From Micrasema longulum (taxonomy: Eukaryota > Arthropoda > Insecta > Trichoptera > Brachycentridae), in contig JAGVSM010002403.1 of assembly GCA_022494885.1 (NCBI GenBank), forward strand, positions 32,054-96,053: 64,000 bases of DNA, in the 5' to 3' direction. The notes beneath the pieces were generated by a model. It did not search any database and was not told where the DNA came from. It saw only the letters and a program-made list of their open reading frames with translations. A program made the position numbers and the translations under genes. Numbering within the stretch: position 1 is the stretch's first letter; each line of letters begins with the position of its first letter. Shown in pieces: positions 12,474 through 24,138 of the stretch.

Positions 12474-12514
12474 CCAGTCTGACGATGTCGGTCACGACGA
12501 AACCCGGTCACTGG
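12474..12514 (+). ncRNA. type I hammerhead ribozyme, complete core
   Basis: All hammerhead elements are present in order. Helix I 5' strand CCAGT (12474-12478) is followed by box CTGACGA (12479-12485) and one base. Stem II is GTCG/CGAC with loop GTCA (12487-12498). GAAAC (12499-12503) follows, then a two-pair helix III around CCG, cleavage triplet GTC, and helix I 3' strand ACTGG (12510-12514). The very short helix III is the form known from Penelope-like retroelements and some retrozymes, where activity is expected mainly in dimeric transcripts. The flanks show no reverse transcriptase, so it is probably a 3' remnant. In-line cleavage activity is inferred, not shown. Confidence 0.7.
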
Positions 12515-12519
12515 TAAAA

Positions 12520-14249
12520 ATTTATGAATAAAAGTGGAATAAAACTAGGTACGTATTGTTATTATTATAATTTAAATTTGTTGATAAATTTTAACTTTTC
12601 ATCATAATCGAGGCCCTGGGGTCTGTCGCATCGTTTCATAGAATGGCGATGGATTTTGTTAAAAACAAACATCCATTAGGGTAGATATATTGTCATCGGA
12701 AAGCGTCTGGATTTAAAAAAAATATTTGTTTTTGAAATTATTTTTGAGTATATTGTTTAGGTAGTTGTCTATTTTTTTTTTGTACAACTATCTAAAAGAA
12801 ATACATTACAAGCGTTGAAGTTTTCCACGAAGGTATAGTGAAGCGTTAGGACTATAGAACGCAGTGAACAGAAGTGTGAGTGTGAAAAAAAATCTTAATA
12901 AGTTTTACATCACATTCAATAAAAATCTAGTTTCAATCAATTATTCCATTTCGCGAAAACGGCGCTATATACCTAATAATATTTGTTGTAAAGGATACAA
13001 TAAAATAATCATACTGATTGTCCACGTTGATTTGTCGACAAAATACGGATATGGTATAGAAAAAATAATAAAACTAATAATACACTGAATTGAGTGATGT
13101 ATTCGTCAAACAACACAGCAAAATGACGCATTTAAAATGCATTCCTACAAAAATAAAGAAAAACATGTTCCCACCTACGCTATATGCTATAAACGTGATC
13201 CACAGCAACAAACTATGGCTAAGATAGATTGAGTCAAAATCTTACGATATTATATAACTGTGCGCTGGAACGAAGCTGTTATGGGCGTAGGAAGTGACGA
13301 ACGACAATATATTTCAATTAAATTAATAATTAATAATAAAAACAACATTTTATTACGTAAGAGCTACAAATATAAATTATAACAAATTGAGTGAAAAGAT
13401 TACAACTACCTTGCGTGCAATTTATCGCCAATATAACGAATACAGAATATGACAATGCCCTATATTCGTGTGTACGTCTTGTGTGTACGTCTTCGTGTGT
13501 TCGTGTGTACGTCTTATGAAAAATTGACCCAACTGCAAAAACTTTTTTTTAATTCATCGAAAAAAAATCTTACAGTATATAGCATAAAATCATTACATAA
13601 AACAGAATAACATTATAAGAAAAAAAAACCCCACGTAGGTGCGTGGGTATACTGATTTAATCAGCTTTACGTTATACAGCACGTACAATAAAATAAAAAA
13701 TACTCAGTATAATCATGTAAATATAAAAAATAAACTTATTTTAGTGGAAATTTATCTGAACTGTTCATACTGTTACCTAGATTTAAGGGAAACGTGATCC
13801 AGGCATGGGTCTGTCAGTTGGACAATTGAAGACCATGTTTTAAAAACCTCAAATGTCACAAAAAATAGTACGAACAGTTGAAATAAGAATGGCGGTTTTT
13901 TAAAAACTTATGCAGTAGTTAAACTCTTCATATTTTGATTTGAAAAAATATTCAGTAAACACTGCTGAAAACTTAAACAAAAGAATATCCGAAACACCTT
14001 TAAACTGTGAAACAATGGAGCAATAGCGGCGCTACATTTGGTAGAAATGCTACTTAAAGGCTATTTTTTGTTAGTTCACACAAATTGATGTGGATAATTG
14101 CTGTTTTCACAAAAACACCGTATTTTACATTAAATTTGAGATACCTCAGATTTTTTTGGAAACATTTGGAAAGAACGATTGTATGGACGTATAAACAGAG
14201 AATAATCCAATATCGTTTTGGAAAATTATGGACATTTGATGTTTTCAAT
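12520..14249. other. AT-rich DNA without a recognised gene
   Basis: No exon was recognised. It includes a short tandem of a gtgtgtacgtctt unit at about 13466-13515 and a hairpin formed by cccacgtaggtgcgtggg near 13632. Confidence 0.4.
13466..13515 (+). repeat. short tandem repeat, GTGTGTACGTCTT unit
   Basis: Three imperfect copies of a 13-17 base unit (gtgtgtacgtctt) stand in a row, the middle ones separated by cgtgtgttc. It is a minor minisatellite without further signals. Confidence 0.6.
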
Positions 14250-14330
14250 CGGTCGGCCTCGTGGTGTAATGGTCAGCGCGTTTGCTTATCATGCAAGAGG
14301 TCTCGAGTTCGATTCCCAACATAGTTGATA
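14250..14330 (+). repeat. tRNA-derived SINE head
   Basis: The segment reads as a tRNA: cctcgtggtgtaatggtcagcg (A-box region), an anticodon-arm-like ttgcttatcatgcaag, then gagttcgattccc (B box). The acceptor stem does not pair well and the anticodon loop is poor. It is followed by an AT-rich tail, so I call it a SINE head rather than a functional tRNA. A related copy lies at 43388-43500. Confidence 0.55.
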
Positions 14331-14713
14331 TAAAATACGAGGTATACAATTAATATAAGATAAATAAATCTTTACCATAAACATGATATTTAAATATTTA
14401 TGTGCAATTGAGTTTTGTATTTGATTTCGTATGTACAAATGAATATATAAACGAACAAATGAATTAAATATACATACATATATTTTATATAAGAAGCACG
14501 AGCTTTGTGGTTATTTGTTATGATAAAATTGCATTTTTTTAAATTATAACTCCTGTCTAGTTTTAAAGATCGTATCCATCTCACTTCACACTTCTCGTCA
14601 TTAAAAGAACAAGACAAAAACACTTGACTTTTTAGCTCCATAATATGTATCAATAATGTAATATTTAGTTATCACTGTAAAAATAAAAACGGATAGAATT
14701 CATTAGTTAAGTA

Positions 14714-14756
14714 TACCCTGACAAAGAAGCTTATGTAGCTTTGAAACCGGCCGGTA
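14714..14756 (+). ncRNA. hammerhead-like ribozyme relic
   Basis: Helix I halves TACC and GGTA enclose CTGACAA (one change from the consensus CTGANGA), a stem AAGCT/AGCTT with a five-base loop, then GAAAC and CGGCC. The cleavage triplet reads GCC instead of GTC. The downstream flank (agtaaaaa, gagtggttgaaaacaaag) matches the flank of the 45628-45674 hairpin, which shows common descent. It is probably inactive. Confidence 0.5.
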
Positions 14757-14969
14757 GAAAAAGTAAAAAATGAGTGGTTGAAAACAAAGTTATTTTATAA
14801 AAATAATATTGTTGATTTTTTCCTCCCCCTCTCTGAGAAACCCACGATGTATCACGAAGTTGATTAAAATATATAAATCAGTATGAAAATGATTCGAGAT
14901 CGATCCGCGAAAAAATGTTTGCGATAAGCTTCAAGTAGCATCGCCATCGGTGAGATTCCGAAGGTCGTT

Positions 14970-15260
14970 TCGTCACAATTGGAGTTAAGCGGAGCACGTA
15001 GTACCGGGTCTATCTTTACACCTGGCGCTGCCCGCGCGTGGGTGGGTGACTGCTCTTACTGCTATGTGTTGTTACTAAGACTCGTTACCCCTCGCCTCTA
15101 CGCTCTCCCGCTGCCGCTGCTCGCTGTCCAAACCGCCGGACAACTGTCACGCCGCGCTGTCACGATCGCGGTAAACGGCGGATAAGTTCCCGCTAGACGG
15201 GCACTCGTTACCGTCCCACTACCCCCGGGAATGACACAAACGGAACTTTCGACACGTCGG
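14970..15260. promoter_or_regulatory. GC-rich island, role unknown
   Basis: About 290 bp with many CG dinucleotides in otherwise AT-rich DNA. The + frame has no Met-initiated, spliceable coding unit that I trust. Parts (agttaagcggag, tagtaccgggt, ggtgggtgactgc) recall 5S rRNA control-region words but in the wrong spacing. A promoter/first exon or an old repeat are both possible. Confidence 0.25.
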
Positions 15261-15669
15261 CGTCGGTAGGTATATTCCTCCAGATTCGCTGGATGCGAAG
15301 GTGTAACGTGACGTTATGCATGGCTTTACTTGGTGAACTAGGGCATGGACGAATTTCAGCTTTAAGTTAAGCGTGATTCTTTTGTATTTATATCCTGAGG
15401 CAACGATATGCGTCGATTCTAAAGTCAGATACAAAGTATATGAATTGTGCAGTATTTACATTAACTTCACTTTCAAAATGTTTTTTTGTTGAGATTATCT
15501 ATTGCAGTAGTGCTATTCAATATTAAGCATAAAATTTCAAATCCGTGAGGCAGTATTTTATGCTAATACCTGAAGAAAACTGAAGCGCGATCTCACAACT
15601 ACAAATTAATTCATTGAACAAACATTGTACGATGGAACCTCTTTTTATTTTTTTTATTTCACTTTAAAC

Positions 15670-15960
15670 CTTCGAGTACAAATAATAAGTAATTTGGCGA
15701 ACTTGTTGCTAAAGCGATTTCTTCCAGCCAACCAAAAAACAGACAGGTCAAAAGTAAAGTTGGTCAAAAATTTGTACAAAAAATACGAAAATATTTATAT
15801 TTAAAAAAACCTAATTAATTAAAAATAACAGCTGTCTTTTGATTGGGAGATAAGGCTTGCACATATTAACTTTTAAAAAGTACATTATGTTATACATATA
15901 AAAGGATGAGGAATGTGGAATCGGATCATGGGTATGGAAGGAGATGAAAAGAGAAACCAA
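15670..15960 (+). repeat. dispersed repeat (inverted partner at 21840)
   Basis: Blocks gagtacaaataataag, aatttggcg(a/g)act, gctaaa, cttcca(g/a)ccaacc and aaaaaacrgac, then the later blocks tgggagataaggcttgcaca and aaaggatgaggaatgtgga, are repeated in reverse complement at 21840-22150. Order and spacing are kept, so this is one element family of about 300 bp or more. The frame at 16149-16370 just downstream is unrecognised. Confidence 0.6.
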
Positions 15961-16148
15961 GGAGAGAAAAGGGATAAAAATATGTATTTTTAAAAAAAAC
16001 TTTAAAATACAGAGAGTTCGGGATTCTGGGGATATAAAGTAAAATTTCGGGCGTTTATTGAAAGGAGCTAGAGAAGATGCATGTTTTATATGAAAAAGTA
16101 GCTCATTTCAAAGTCTAGCAGCTTTAACGGAAAAGAAATAGCTGAAAA

Positions 16149-16370
16149 ATGATGTGCTATGTCGAGGAATGGAAAGTGTTCTCTCCTGAGAAGATCGAAA
16201 CGAAAGACCATGATCAGAAAGGTAAATGGAATCCTCAGCAAGAGATTTTAGAGCGCATGGGTTGTGAAGAATATTATAAAGAAGCGAGAGCGATTGAAAG
16301 TGTATGCCCTGATAAAAACGAAGGCACTAGAGTTCGGAGCGAAAGGGTCATACATGGTCATACTTTTTGA
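16149..16370 (+). other. unrecognised open frame downstream of repeat
   Basis: A 73-codon frame rich in Glu and Lys with a CEEYYKEA segment. It lies just after the repeat at 15670-15960, so it may be part of the same transposable element. No splice sites, family motif or second copy were found. It may be meaningless. Confidence 0.12.
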
Positions 16371-16505
16371 GGTTGAAAATAAAGCGGATGATTTTATACG
16401 GGGGACATTAAATCACACATTGTATGCTAAGTAAAAGGAATGAAATGTCTGTAAAGAAAGGAATGTCTGTACTGAATAATATAACTAAAAAACGTGTATG
16501 GTAAA

Positions 16506-16810
16506 CCAGGGTGACAGGTCACGTCCGAAACCACGGTCATCGGTATGAGCAAGATGACATCGGCATGTTAAAAGTGATAATTTAGAAGAGACAAATTGAA
16601 AAACAAAACATTAAAAAAACCAAATGGTTGCTGACTTCTGCAGAGTGCAGAGCTAGCTACCTCCTCCGCACTACTGTTTTACCCCTTGCAGAAGTAAGCA
16701 ATAATTTGGTTTATTAAAAAAATCGTTTTGAAACAATATTCCAATATGTCACCTTGCTCATTCCGATAATCGTTGTTTCAGATACGACAGTGTTTACGAT
16801 ACACGCTGTG
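16506..16810 (+). mobile_element. degenerate copy of the CAGGGTG TIR element
   Basis: The left end ccagggtg, cgaaaccac and gtatgagcaagatgaca and the right end tcattccgataatcg, tgtttcagatacgacag are inverted relatives of the termini at 61314-61685. The internal palindrome (aaatggttgctgacttctgcag ... cttgcagaagtaagcaa) is also retained. It is more diverged than the 25.6 and 61.3 kb copies. Confidence 0.55.
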
Positions 16811-17412
16811 TTACTACTATGCATTATTAAATTGATGTTTGTTTTTTTTTAATGCACCGTGTTATTTCGGAACAATAAAAAAAAAACGTGAAAAATCAGG
16901 TTTTCATGTACTTGATTTGCAACAAGTTTTTTTTTTAAACTTATTTATTAAAAAGAAAACAACGACCATACAACAATATTCACAAACAGACCAAATTATA
17001 GGCCAATTATAAATTTCTATATATAACTAAATACAATGCCAAAAAATACGAAAAAAAAGCGCACCCGTAAAAAGCGTATTACTCCGCTCGTAAAAAAATA
17101 ATATTACAATAATAGTGAAATAGAACATAATATGAAAAGAAAAAGTTTTTTGTTTACTCGGTTTTAAAAAACCTTTTCGCCAGCGGATCCATACGGAGTA
17201 AACCCAGATCAGTATTTCCCCCTTTCTTATTTCAAACAAGAGAAAATAATTATAAAATCAAAGTATACAAAAAAATAAAATATGTATAAATAATAATTAA
17301 ATAGGTACAGTTTGATTAAATTACTATAATTCTTCTTTGCAATTTAGGACCTAGCATTTTCTTCGTAGTTGTTTAGGGTGAAGAAATATAAAGATTTCAG
17401 AAAAAAAAATGT

Positions 17413-17960
17413 TTTGATAATTTAGGATTTAGAATTAACAACATGTTGCAGCCGAGTTGTACGTTGAGGGATACGAATTTTTATTTTCTCAGGCAGATGT
17501 GGGCAATCTAAATTGTTATTGACTATTTTGTAAAGGAAGACGGTATCAGTGATGGTACTTATAGATTGCAAGGCATCGATTTTGATATGTACTGCAGCTT
17601 CTTCATAGTTATTAAAATGTATATTTTTTCGATAGTTTATGTGCTTCAATTTTTTTATTGAATTCCTTCCAACTCTTAAAATATATTTGGAATATTGATA
17701 AGACCAGACTGACGAGCAATATTTAAGGATGCGCGTACATATGCAAAATATAATGTTTTCAATGGCTGTCGATTGTTAAAAGGCTTACATACTCTTATTA
17801 TAAAGCCCAGTATTTTGTAAGCATCGCTTACTGTCTTCTCTATAATATATATTTTTCATATGCAATGTTATCTAAATATACACGAAGGTCAGGAATACAG
17901 TCTAGTTCGGTAATTTTGCATTAATTTATAAGATAAAGGGATGGTTAATCATGCCACGAT
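17413..17960 (-). pseudogene. non-LTR retrotransposon reverse transcriptase C-terminal region
   Basis: On the minus strand, broken frames show RVCKPFNNRQPLKTLYFAYV, then a segment in the place of the usual leucine/tyrosine stretch, then HINYR, and finally TVFLYKIVNNNLDCPHL with PQRTTR. This order (thumb region, LYK.., CP.L, P.R.TR) is typical of jockey/I-like elements. Stops and frame changes separate the pieces, so it is inactive. It is 5'-truncated. Confidence 0.65.
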
Positions 17961-17989
17961 CTTATTGCGCGGTCTGGATCTGAAATTGG

Positions 17990-18774
17990 TATACTTAAAA
18001 CAAAAATTTGAATGATTCATAATGTTTATGTTTTGTCTTTAAATCCTGTCTTGTTTGGCAAGAAATTAGCCTAATTTTCTTTTTTTAAGTTTACGCGACT
18101 TTTCAGTATGGTATTTAATCGATCCAGGATTGTAATTGTCACCTCTTGCCAGCAAACTGACCATTTGATTTAACGAAGCGTATGGAATCGGCTAATTACG
18201 GAACAACCAACGCCTTAATGACGTTTCACATATTATTCTGGAGGAGCTTTTGCCAAACTCGACGTACCCACAATTCTCGGAAACCGGCGTAAACATTGAG
18301 TAATGTGTGTCTAAATGTGCTCCGCCATGATGCAATACTTGGGGCGCCGAATCCACAATACGCCTGTTGTTGCTCCAACTCTGGTACGGGTATACGTAAT
18401 CGGCTGAGACACTTATTCCTAAATTAGTGTGCCAGGGATTCCACCATAGGCCAATTCATGCTTACCGATGCGATACAAGGCCGCGGGAGATCAATACATA
18501 AGACAAATATTCAAAGAGATCGACTTTCAGAGGGAGTTTTGTGAATTGTAAAATAAATAATGACCATCACCATGTCCCCAAGACGCTCTGTTTAGGGTGT
18601 TACGTTCTTCCTTGAAGCTTAATCCAACATCTCCAAGTTACAACCTCTGGCGTTGGTTGATGTTCGATACTACGACCAGGCACTGAAGAACCAATGTTGA
18701 TGAAACGGGCAAGACAATTAATCTCATCAAGATATATTCTAAATATTTAGTGCAGTTACATTTTCTGCTAGAGC
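17990..18774. other. unexplained moderately GC-rich stretch
   Basis: This stretch is less AT-rich than its surroundings and ends directly at a terminus of the CAGGGTG element. The body of a larger element of that family is therefore possible. I could not read a transposase in any frame. Confidence 0.25.
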
Positions 18775-18822
18775 CAATACTGATCATCGTAGTTTCGGAG
18801 AGACAGGGTTTAAAGAACACAT
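18775..18822 (-). mobile_element. solo terminus of CAGGGTG TIR element
   Basis: tactgatcatcgtagtttcgg, then gacagggtttaaagaacac, is the right terminal sequence of the 61314-61685 element. The matching left terminus is not nearby, so this is a truncated or internally large copy. Confidence 0.55.
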
Positions 18823-19441
18823 AATGTTGATTTACGTCTTGCAAACATAATAAAATGTGTTATTTTTACGATACACGTTATTACAATATTAATACATTAT
18901 AAAAAGAAGAGAAATTATTAATCATATTTTGTCCCGAAAAACCTATAAAATAATAGTTTGTCATCGGGTGCTCAGGCATTAGTTTTAATAAAGAATCAAA
19001 TGAAAGAGTACAAACTTATGTCTGTACTCTTTCATATATACACATCATAATATGTACACATATAAAATAATTAACAAAGATTATTTTGTTTTTGATGCTT
19101 TGAAAAATAAAACATATCATTAAGATAAAAAAGAAAAAACTTAACTAAACGAGATAAAATGGTTTGAAATATTTTTTTTAAAGTAGGAAAATAGAGAAAA
19201 ACAATACAATTAAAATTAAAGAATAGCCATTTACTTGAATAAAGTTTAAACATAAGAAAAAAATATCTACATGCATAAATAGTGGGTGCTCATAAATGTA
19301 ATCAAAACAAGATAAAAAATAAAACAAAGTGAATCGAAAATTTCGATTCATATCCACAGAAAAAATAAAAATAATCAAAATGGGAGGAAATATTGAAATT
19401 GAGGTCTAAAATATGTAAATACAATAAAATAAAATAAGATA

Positions 19442-19600
19442 ATAAACATATTGCATTTAAAAAGGCTGAATGGCAGTCTGATCTACCGGCATACGTTATT
19501 ATGAACTTAGTGACAAGACTATAAATACGAAATATTATAAAATAAATAACTTGATTCTGGTTATTTATTTATGTATCACTCTGTTCTGTTTTATAAAGGG
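19442..19600 (+). repeat. dispersed repeat, copy 2 (partner at 5312)
   Basis: Same block order as 5312-5475. Neither copy shows inverted termini or a tail, so the boundaries are those of the visible similarity only. Confidence 0.5.
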
Positions 19601-19874
19601 TAAGCTAAACATGAACTCAATTTTAAGCATACTCATAGCACTATTTTAACGAATTTTTTTTAGACTTAAGTTTTTTGATTCCTTAAATCGTATTAAGAAA
19701 ATAAATATTTTTTAGATTTTTTTTTTTTAATGTATAAGAAACAGCGACAAACGTAAAAATGATGTGTGTTTGTATTAATATTTAATGTAGATGTTTCTTG
19801 ATAAAACTCCATAGTAAACGATTTTGATATAAATATCAATAAAATTTTAGTTTATTTTTTTGTTATTGATTTAG

Positions 19875-19908
19875 CTCTTTCGCCTAAGTTGGCATCTTCA
19901 AGACTGGT
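19875..19908 (-). ncRNA. hammerhead-like ribozyme relic
   Basis: On the minus strand: ACCAGT, CTTGAAGA (consensus box with one extra T), one base, stem GCC/GGC with a six-base loop, then GAAA. The 3' half (GTC and the closing helix I) is lost. It is recognisable as a member of the same ribozyme group as 52037-52079 but cannot fold fully. Confidence 0.45.
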
Positions 19909-20129
19909 GCGCTCGTTGGTCAATAAACAATAAAATAAAAGTAAACAAAAAAAATATTATTTAAAATTACATAAATATATTTTTTTTATTAAATAATATA
20001 AACAAGGAAATAAAATATTTTAGCGATAAAAACCAAAAAATATATTTTTTTACAAAAATAATTCAAACAAGAATACCTTTAAGACTTTTCATGGTGTATT
20101 CAGGTAAGACGCTTTCGTGAAATAATTGT

Positions 20130-20330
20130 AAAACTCGTCGCGAAAGCACTTGCAGATAATTTGGCGACGAGTTGGTGCTATTGAAGCGGAAAGGCGAATG
20201 CAAATTGGCGACATAACGTCACACTTGGCGAGTGATGCCTTCATGCACTTCGGATGCGCGCGGTGACGTCACCGCACCGCTTACTTATGCAACTGCAATC
20301 TGGAGAGATCGGGAATGCAGACATACAGTA
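20130..20330. promoter_or_regulatory. GC-rich patch with CRE-type palindrome
   Basis: Includes a perfect 16-base palindrome at 20260-20275 centred on TGACGTCA (20264-20271), the consensus for CREB/ATF-type bZIP factors. It also has several ggcga words spaced at irregular intervals. No exon can be read downstream. The regulatory role is inferred from the motif only. Confidence 0.3.
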
Positions 20331-20344
20331 GAGGGTCGTCAGAA

Positions 20345-20430
20345 GGTTTAGTTGAAGAATCTCACCTACACCAATAAAGGTTACGGCTTTTTTACTACAC
20401 AAAATTCAGCAAACAAGATAGAAGAATAAA
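20345..20430 (-). repeat. family A repeat, degenerate piece
   Basis: Aligns with the second half of the family A element in reverse (gaatctcaccta, ataaaggtt, cttttttactacaca, agaagaataaagga), equivalent to the right part of 62856-63237. Strongly diverged. Confidence 0.4.
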
Positions 20431-20689
20431 GGAGGTAAAATGTTTTAACAAAGGCAAAACGGTATACGTTGCAATTCGGGTAAAGCAATTACTGAAACTA
20501 GCCAACAACTAATCATCATAAGCCCAATAAACATTTTAAAATCCATATTTATCCGTCTCTGTTGAGATTACTTACTACAGTTAATTCACAGCGCCCTTGA
20601 TATGATTTTCATAAATTATCCATAATAATGTACTATAATGGAAAAAAAAAATATTACCAGAATAAGGAAGTTTAGTGATACGGGAAATT

Positions 20690-20825
20690 CGATATAAAAA
20701 ATGTTTTCTTGACTTACCAATCAGCAGAACTCACCGAAGATAACTCGTGACGTCACGAGCGGAGTAATTTCAAATCACAAAACTTTAAAAAATCATAGCG
20801 CTGATACGAGACGTTCGAATCGTAA
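20690..20825 (-). repeat. fold-back family piece with TGACGTCA site
   Basis: Shares accaatcagcagaact, ggagtaatttcaaa, caaaact and aatcatagcgctgat with the arms of the element at 28809-29833. It carries a perfect 16-base palindrome at 20744-20759 around TGACGTCA. Confidence 0.55.
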
Positions 20826-21839
20826 CTTAATAACTTTGAAGCTGATTTATTAAAAAATGTTATTTTCTCTCTATAAATATATTCAAAAAAATTGTGGCAA
20901 ATATTAACAGTTTCGAAGTAAAATTCAATTTTAAATAACTACACAATATTTGGGATAAATAATTTAAACAGGATTTGTGGTTTTGGAAGTGATAGATATT
21001 TACTTCTGAAAGATCATTTTCAAACTGTGGCGAAAACGTAATAATTTTATACACACCCTCACACGTTGCATCTTCAGAATACCCATTTTATTTAACTTTA
21101 TATTAAAAATAATTTCTCACGATCTTTTTTGTTTTATCACAGCACAGGAAATTGACATTTCTAGATAATCAAATCATTCATTCAAAATTACATTTTTTTT
21201 CATAATCATTAACTTATTAAGGCTTTTAAGGCTCTGCTTGCGTTAATCCATAATAATTAACAATAAAAATACATAGTGAAATAAATTAAATTATAAGATA
21301 TTATTGATTATTATTATATTATTATTAACATATACCAAAAGAGACCGATCGGGTTATTTTTAATTGTCGTTTTTACGATGATTATATTGCAAACGGTTTC
21401 TCGTCGACGCTACATAACGAGGTATATGTAGAATGAATAATTCTAGTATTGTCACACTCCTTGTCAAACCAGACACTTGGCTGAATATCCACTCATCATC
21501 TCAGGCGTGAAATTGCTGCGAACATTGGGATATATAAAATCATTTAAAATTCACCACCCACAAAGCTATGTCAAACTCTATGTTTGACGAAGCAATATAC
21601 ATATTTGGCGAACTAACAACAAAATAAATTAACTGAACTTTCAATAATTATTATTTAAAAAACCTTTCACGAACGTTCAGCGGTTCGTCTTTATCGGAAA
21701 ATGTTGCGACAACAATAAACAAGTTATTTAAAATCTATTCTAATAAACCACCTTCCAGAAACGCCTTAAACATTACTATATTTCATTAGAATCCTGATCT
21801 TCATGAATTTATTTTTTAATGTACATTTTATTCCTTTTC

Positions 21840-22150
21840 TTTTCCTCTTTCTCTCTCCTCCCAAATGAGCATCTGATTCCACATTCCTCATCCTTTAATA
21901 AGTGAAACATAATGTTCAATTATTTAAATTAATGTGTGCAAGACATATCTCCCCATTTAAAATAGCAGTTATTTTTAATTTATTATATATATATCAAAAA
22001 ATACATACATTTTGCATATATGTATCTTTTGATATATATTTTCGTTTTTTAGTAAAAAAATTTAGCTAACTATTCATTTGACCAGTCCGTTTTTTGGTTG
22101 GTTGGAAGATATTGCTTTTAGCAATAAGTCCGCCAAAGTGCTTATTATTT
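21840..22150 (-). repeat. dispersed repeat (inverted partner at 15670)
   Basis: Reverse-complement relative of 15670-15960, with the same order of blocks. The two copies lie 6 kb apart in opposite orientation. Confidence 0.6.
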
Positions 22151-22345
22151 GTACTTGAAGATTTAAAAAAAAGTTGGCATTATGGACATATTTTAAGTCA
22201 ATTTCCTTTCAGCTTTCATTTTTCATTATGCTTTTCCTAGTTAAAGCGAGAAATATTAAATAAAGTAAAATGCAATGAGTGAGGATTTTACGATAAACAA
22301 TAATGAGACTGTTCGCCTCAGGACCATTTGCAGTAAATAGTCGTA

Positions 22346-22509
22346 GGGCCTTACTTATAGCTCTGGTATAAAGTTACGCCTAGGCACAGTGGTAGAGTAA
22401 GAATGTAAATACCATCGTCATTCTACTACTATAATAAGAATGGTGTTCCCATCCGTATTTTACCACTATGCCTTGGCGTAACTTTATACCAAGTTTATGA
22501 GTAAGACCC
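22346..22509. mobile_element. MITE with GGGCCTTACT termini
   Basis: 164 bp bounded by gggccttactta and gagtaagaccc, with long inverted arms (ggtataaagttacgcc against ggcgtaactttatacc, and agtggtaga/taccact). The interior contains ggtgttcccatccgtatt. A second member is at 24790-24902. There is no coding capacity. The arms could form a nearly complete hairpin. Confidence 0.7.
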
Positions 22510-23509
22510 ATTCAGTTTTCAATAGTTTTAAGTTGAAGAACAGGGAAATATCACATACTGCGAATACTGATCAAAAATATTTGAAATGGATTTAGAAAAA
22601 AATAATTGTACTTCTTAAATCGAAATGGATGTTGTGGAGAAATGTTATCATGCATAACTTTAAAAAATAAATTATTAAAAAATATGTCCCTACAAAAACG
22701 CGACATGTTTGGACTTAATAGTTGTGACGTCAAGGCTCGCGACGATGTTCTATTTAAATTTAAACGGTCACAAAGTTCAAAATTTACACAAATCGTGACG
22801 TACTAGGGGCGTGGCTAATGCTATGGACCGTTTTCCCGGGAATTCAAAATTATAAATTAAAAAATATTTTTTAACTCTAATTTTAATAAGGTAGTAAAAA
22901 TATTTTTTTACTCGACAGTATTTCAAAGGCCCTTATTAATTTAAAATTGAAATAAAAAAAACGTGATATTTCCCTATTGTTGCGTTTACGTCGAAATTTA
23001 CAAAATAAGTTGAATAAAAAACAACCCATTTTGCCAAAACGTAACAATCATTTAAGCTTAGACTATTTGTGATCCAACTGGCCTTTAAACTGATAAAATT
23101 AAAGCGCGGTTGGGTAAACTAAGAAATATTAGATCCGATTTAACAAAAATCAACACGCCAAAGAAATGTATGGTAATTTGGTCTCTATATTTAGTTTTGT
23201 ATTGTTTTTCTCCTACATAAGTGTGTTTATTCCTAAATACGATCAATCAACTGTTCGTCCTTTAATTAAGCAGTGCATTGTGATTGTACAATACAAGATT
23301 AATGATAGTTAGAAGGCAAGAAGAGCTTGCCAAGAGGAAATCATAGCAGCCGATTAACCAATGACAGGATGTCATGTGAAACGTGAAATGTGGATGTGCT
23401 GTAGGTATATCTGTCTATGTACGGTAGACGGGTGATGGGTGAATCTTCGGGTACGTTATGACCAGTCCGATTCTTGTGAAACAACTTTAAAATAAGTTAA
23501 GCTAGGTTT

Positions 23510-23985
23510 AATATAAAATAAATGGGACAGTATTGTCTTGTCCCATCTCCGCGAAGAGCCTTGACTGAGCAGGACAGGACCTGGGGGACAATACAAAATT
23601 AGGCCGAAGTTCATACGTAAGCGCTGCGAAAATAATTATGCGAAGACGTGCAGTTCCGAGCGAGTTTGCGAAAAATATTGTTTCTTTAATACTAAGATAT
23701 ATTGAAATTGTGAAAGGGCGAATAAAATAAAAAAAACATGTGTTTTTCTGCCACCATTTCTGGCAAAAAAAATGCGCGTGAGCGAGAGGCACCCACCGAG
23801 CAAATCGCTATTATTCTACGATCGTGTCCTCGCGTGTTCACACGAAGACAATGCAGACGCGCGCGGCGATGGGGATAGTCATTGTCCTGCGGAGATAGAC
23901 TGCCTGTCTTTCTCTGGGACAATGTCTCGAAACAATGTCATGTCCTACGAATTCCTGTTCACATGTGGACAATAGGTCGGATCCT
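23510..23985. other. GC-richer patch with recurring GGACAAT words
   Basis: The words attgtc/gacaat recur at least seven times in both orientations (for example near 23536, 23587, 23847, 23880, 23919 and 23969). The patch starts with tgggacag...ttgtccc and ends with cctgggac. Frames exist on both strands but no protein family is recognised. An unclassified transposable element or a regulatory patch would fit. Confidence 0.3.
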
Positions 23986-24138
23986 GGGACTCACCAATAT
24001 TGTATTTTCCTCTAACAACATTTAAGTAAATTTATTGCATTTATTTATTCATCAAAAGATACATGTTACAAAAAAATAATAACTTAGATTTCACAATATG
24101 TTTCTTTTTTGGGTGATACCGTGTGTGTTGGATTTGTT

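Noticed and set aside
14250..14325. Functional tRNA gene
   Set aside because: A and B boxes are good, but the acceptor stem does not pair and the anticodon arm is irregular; a SINE head explains it better. The same judgement applies at 43388, 41330, 28700 and 48679.
14979..15185. Possible 5S rRNA-related sequence or a small protein in the GC-rich patch
   Set aside because: Words like agttaagc and ggtgggtgac are there, but the spacing between them does not fit 5S rRNA, and the frame has no supporting splice sites or family.
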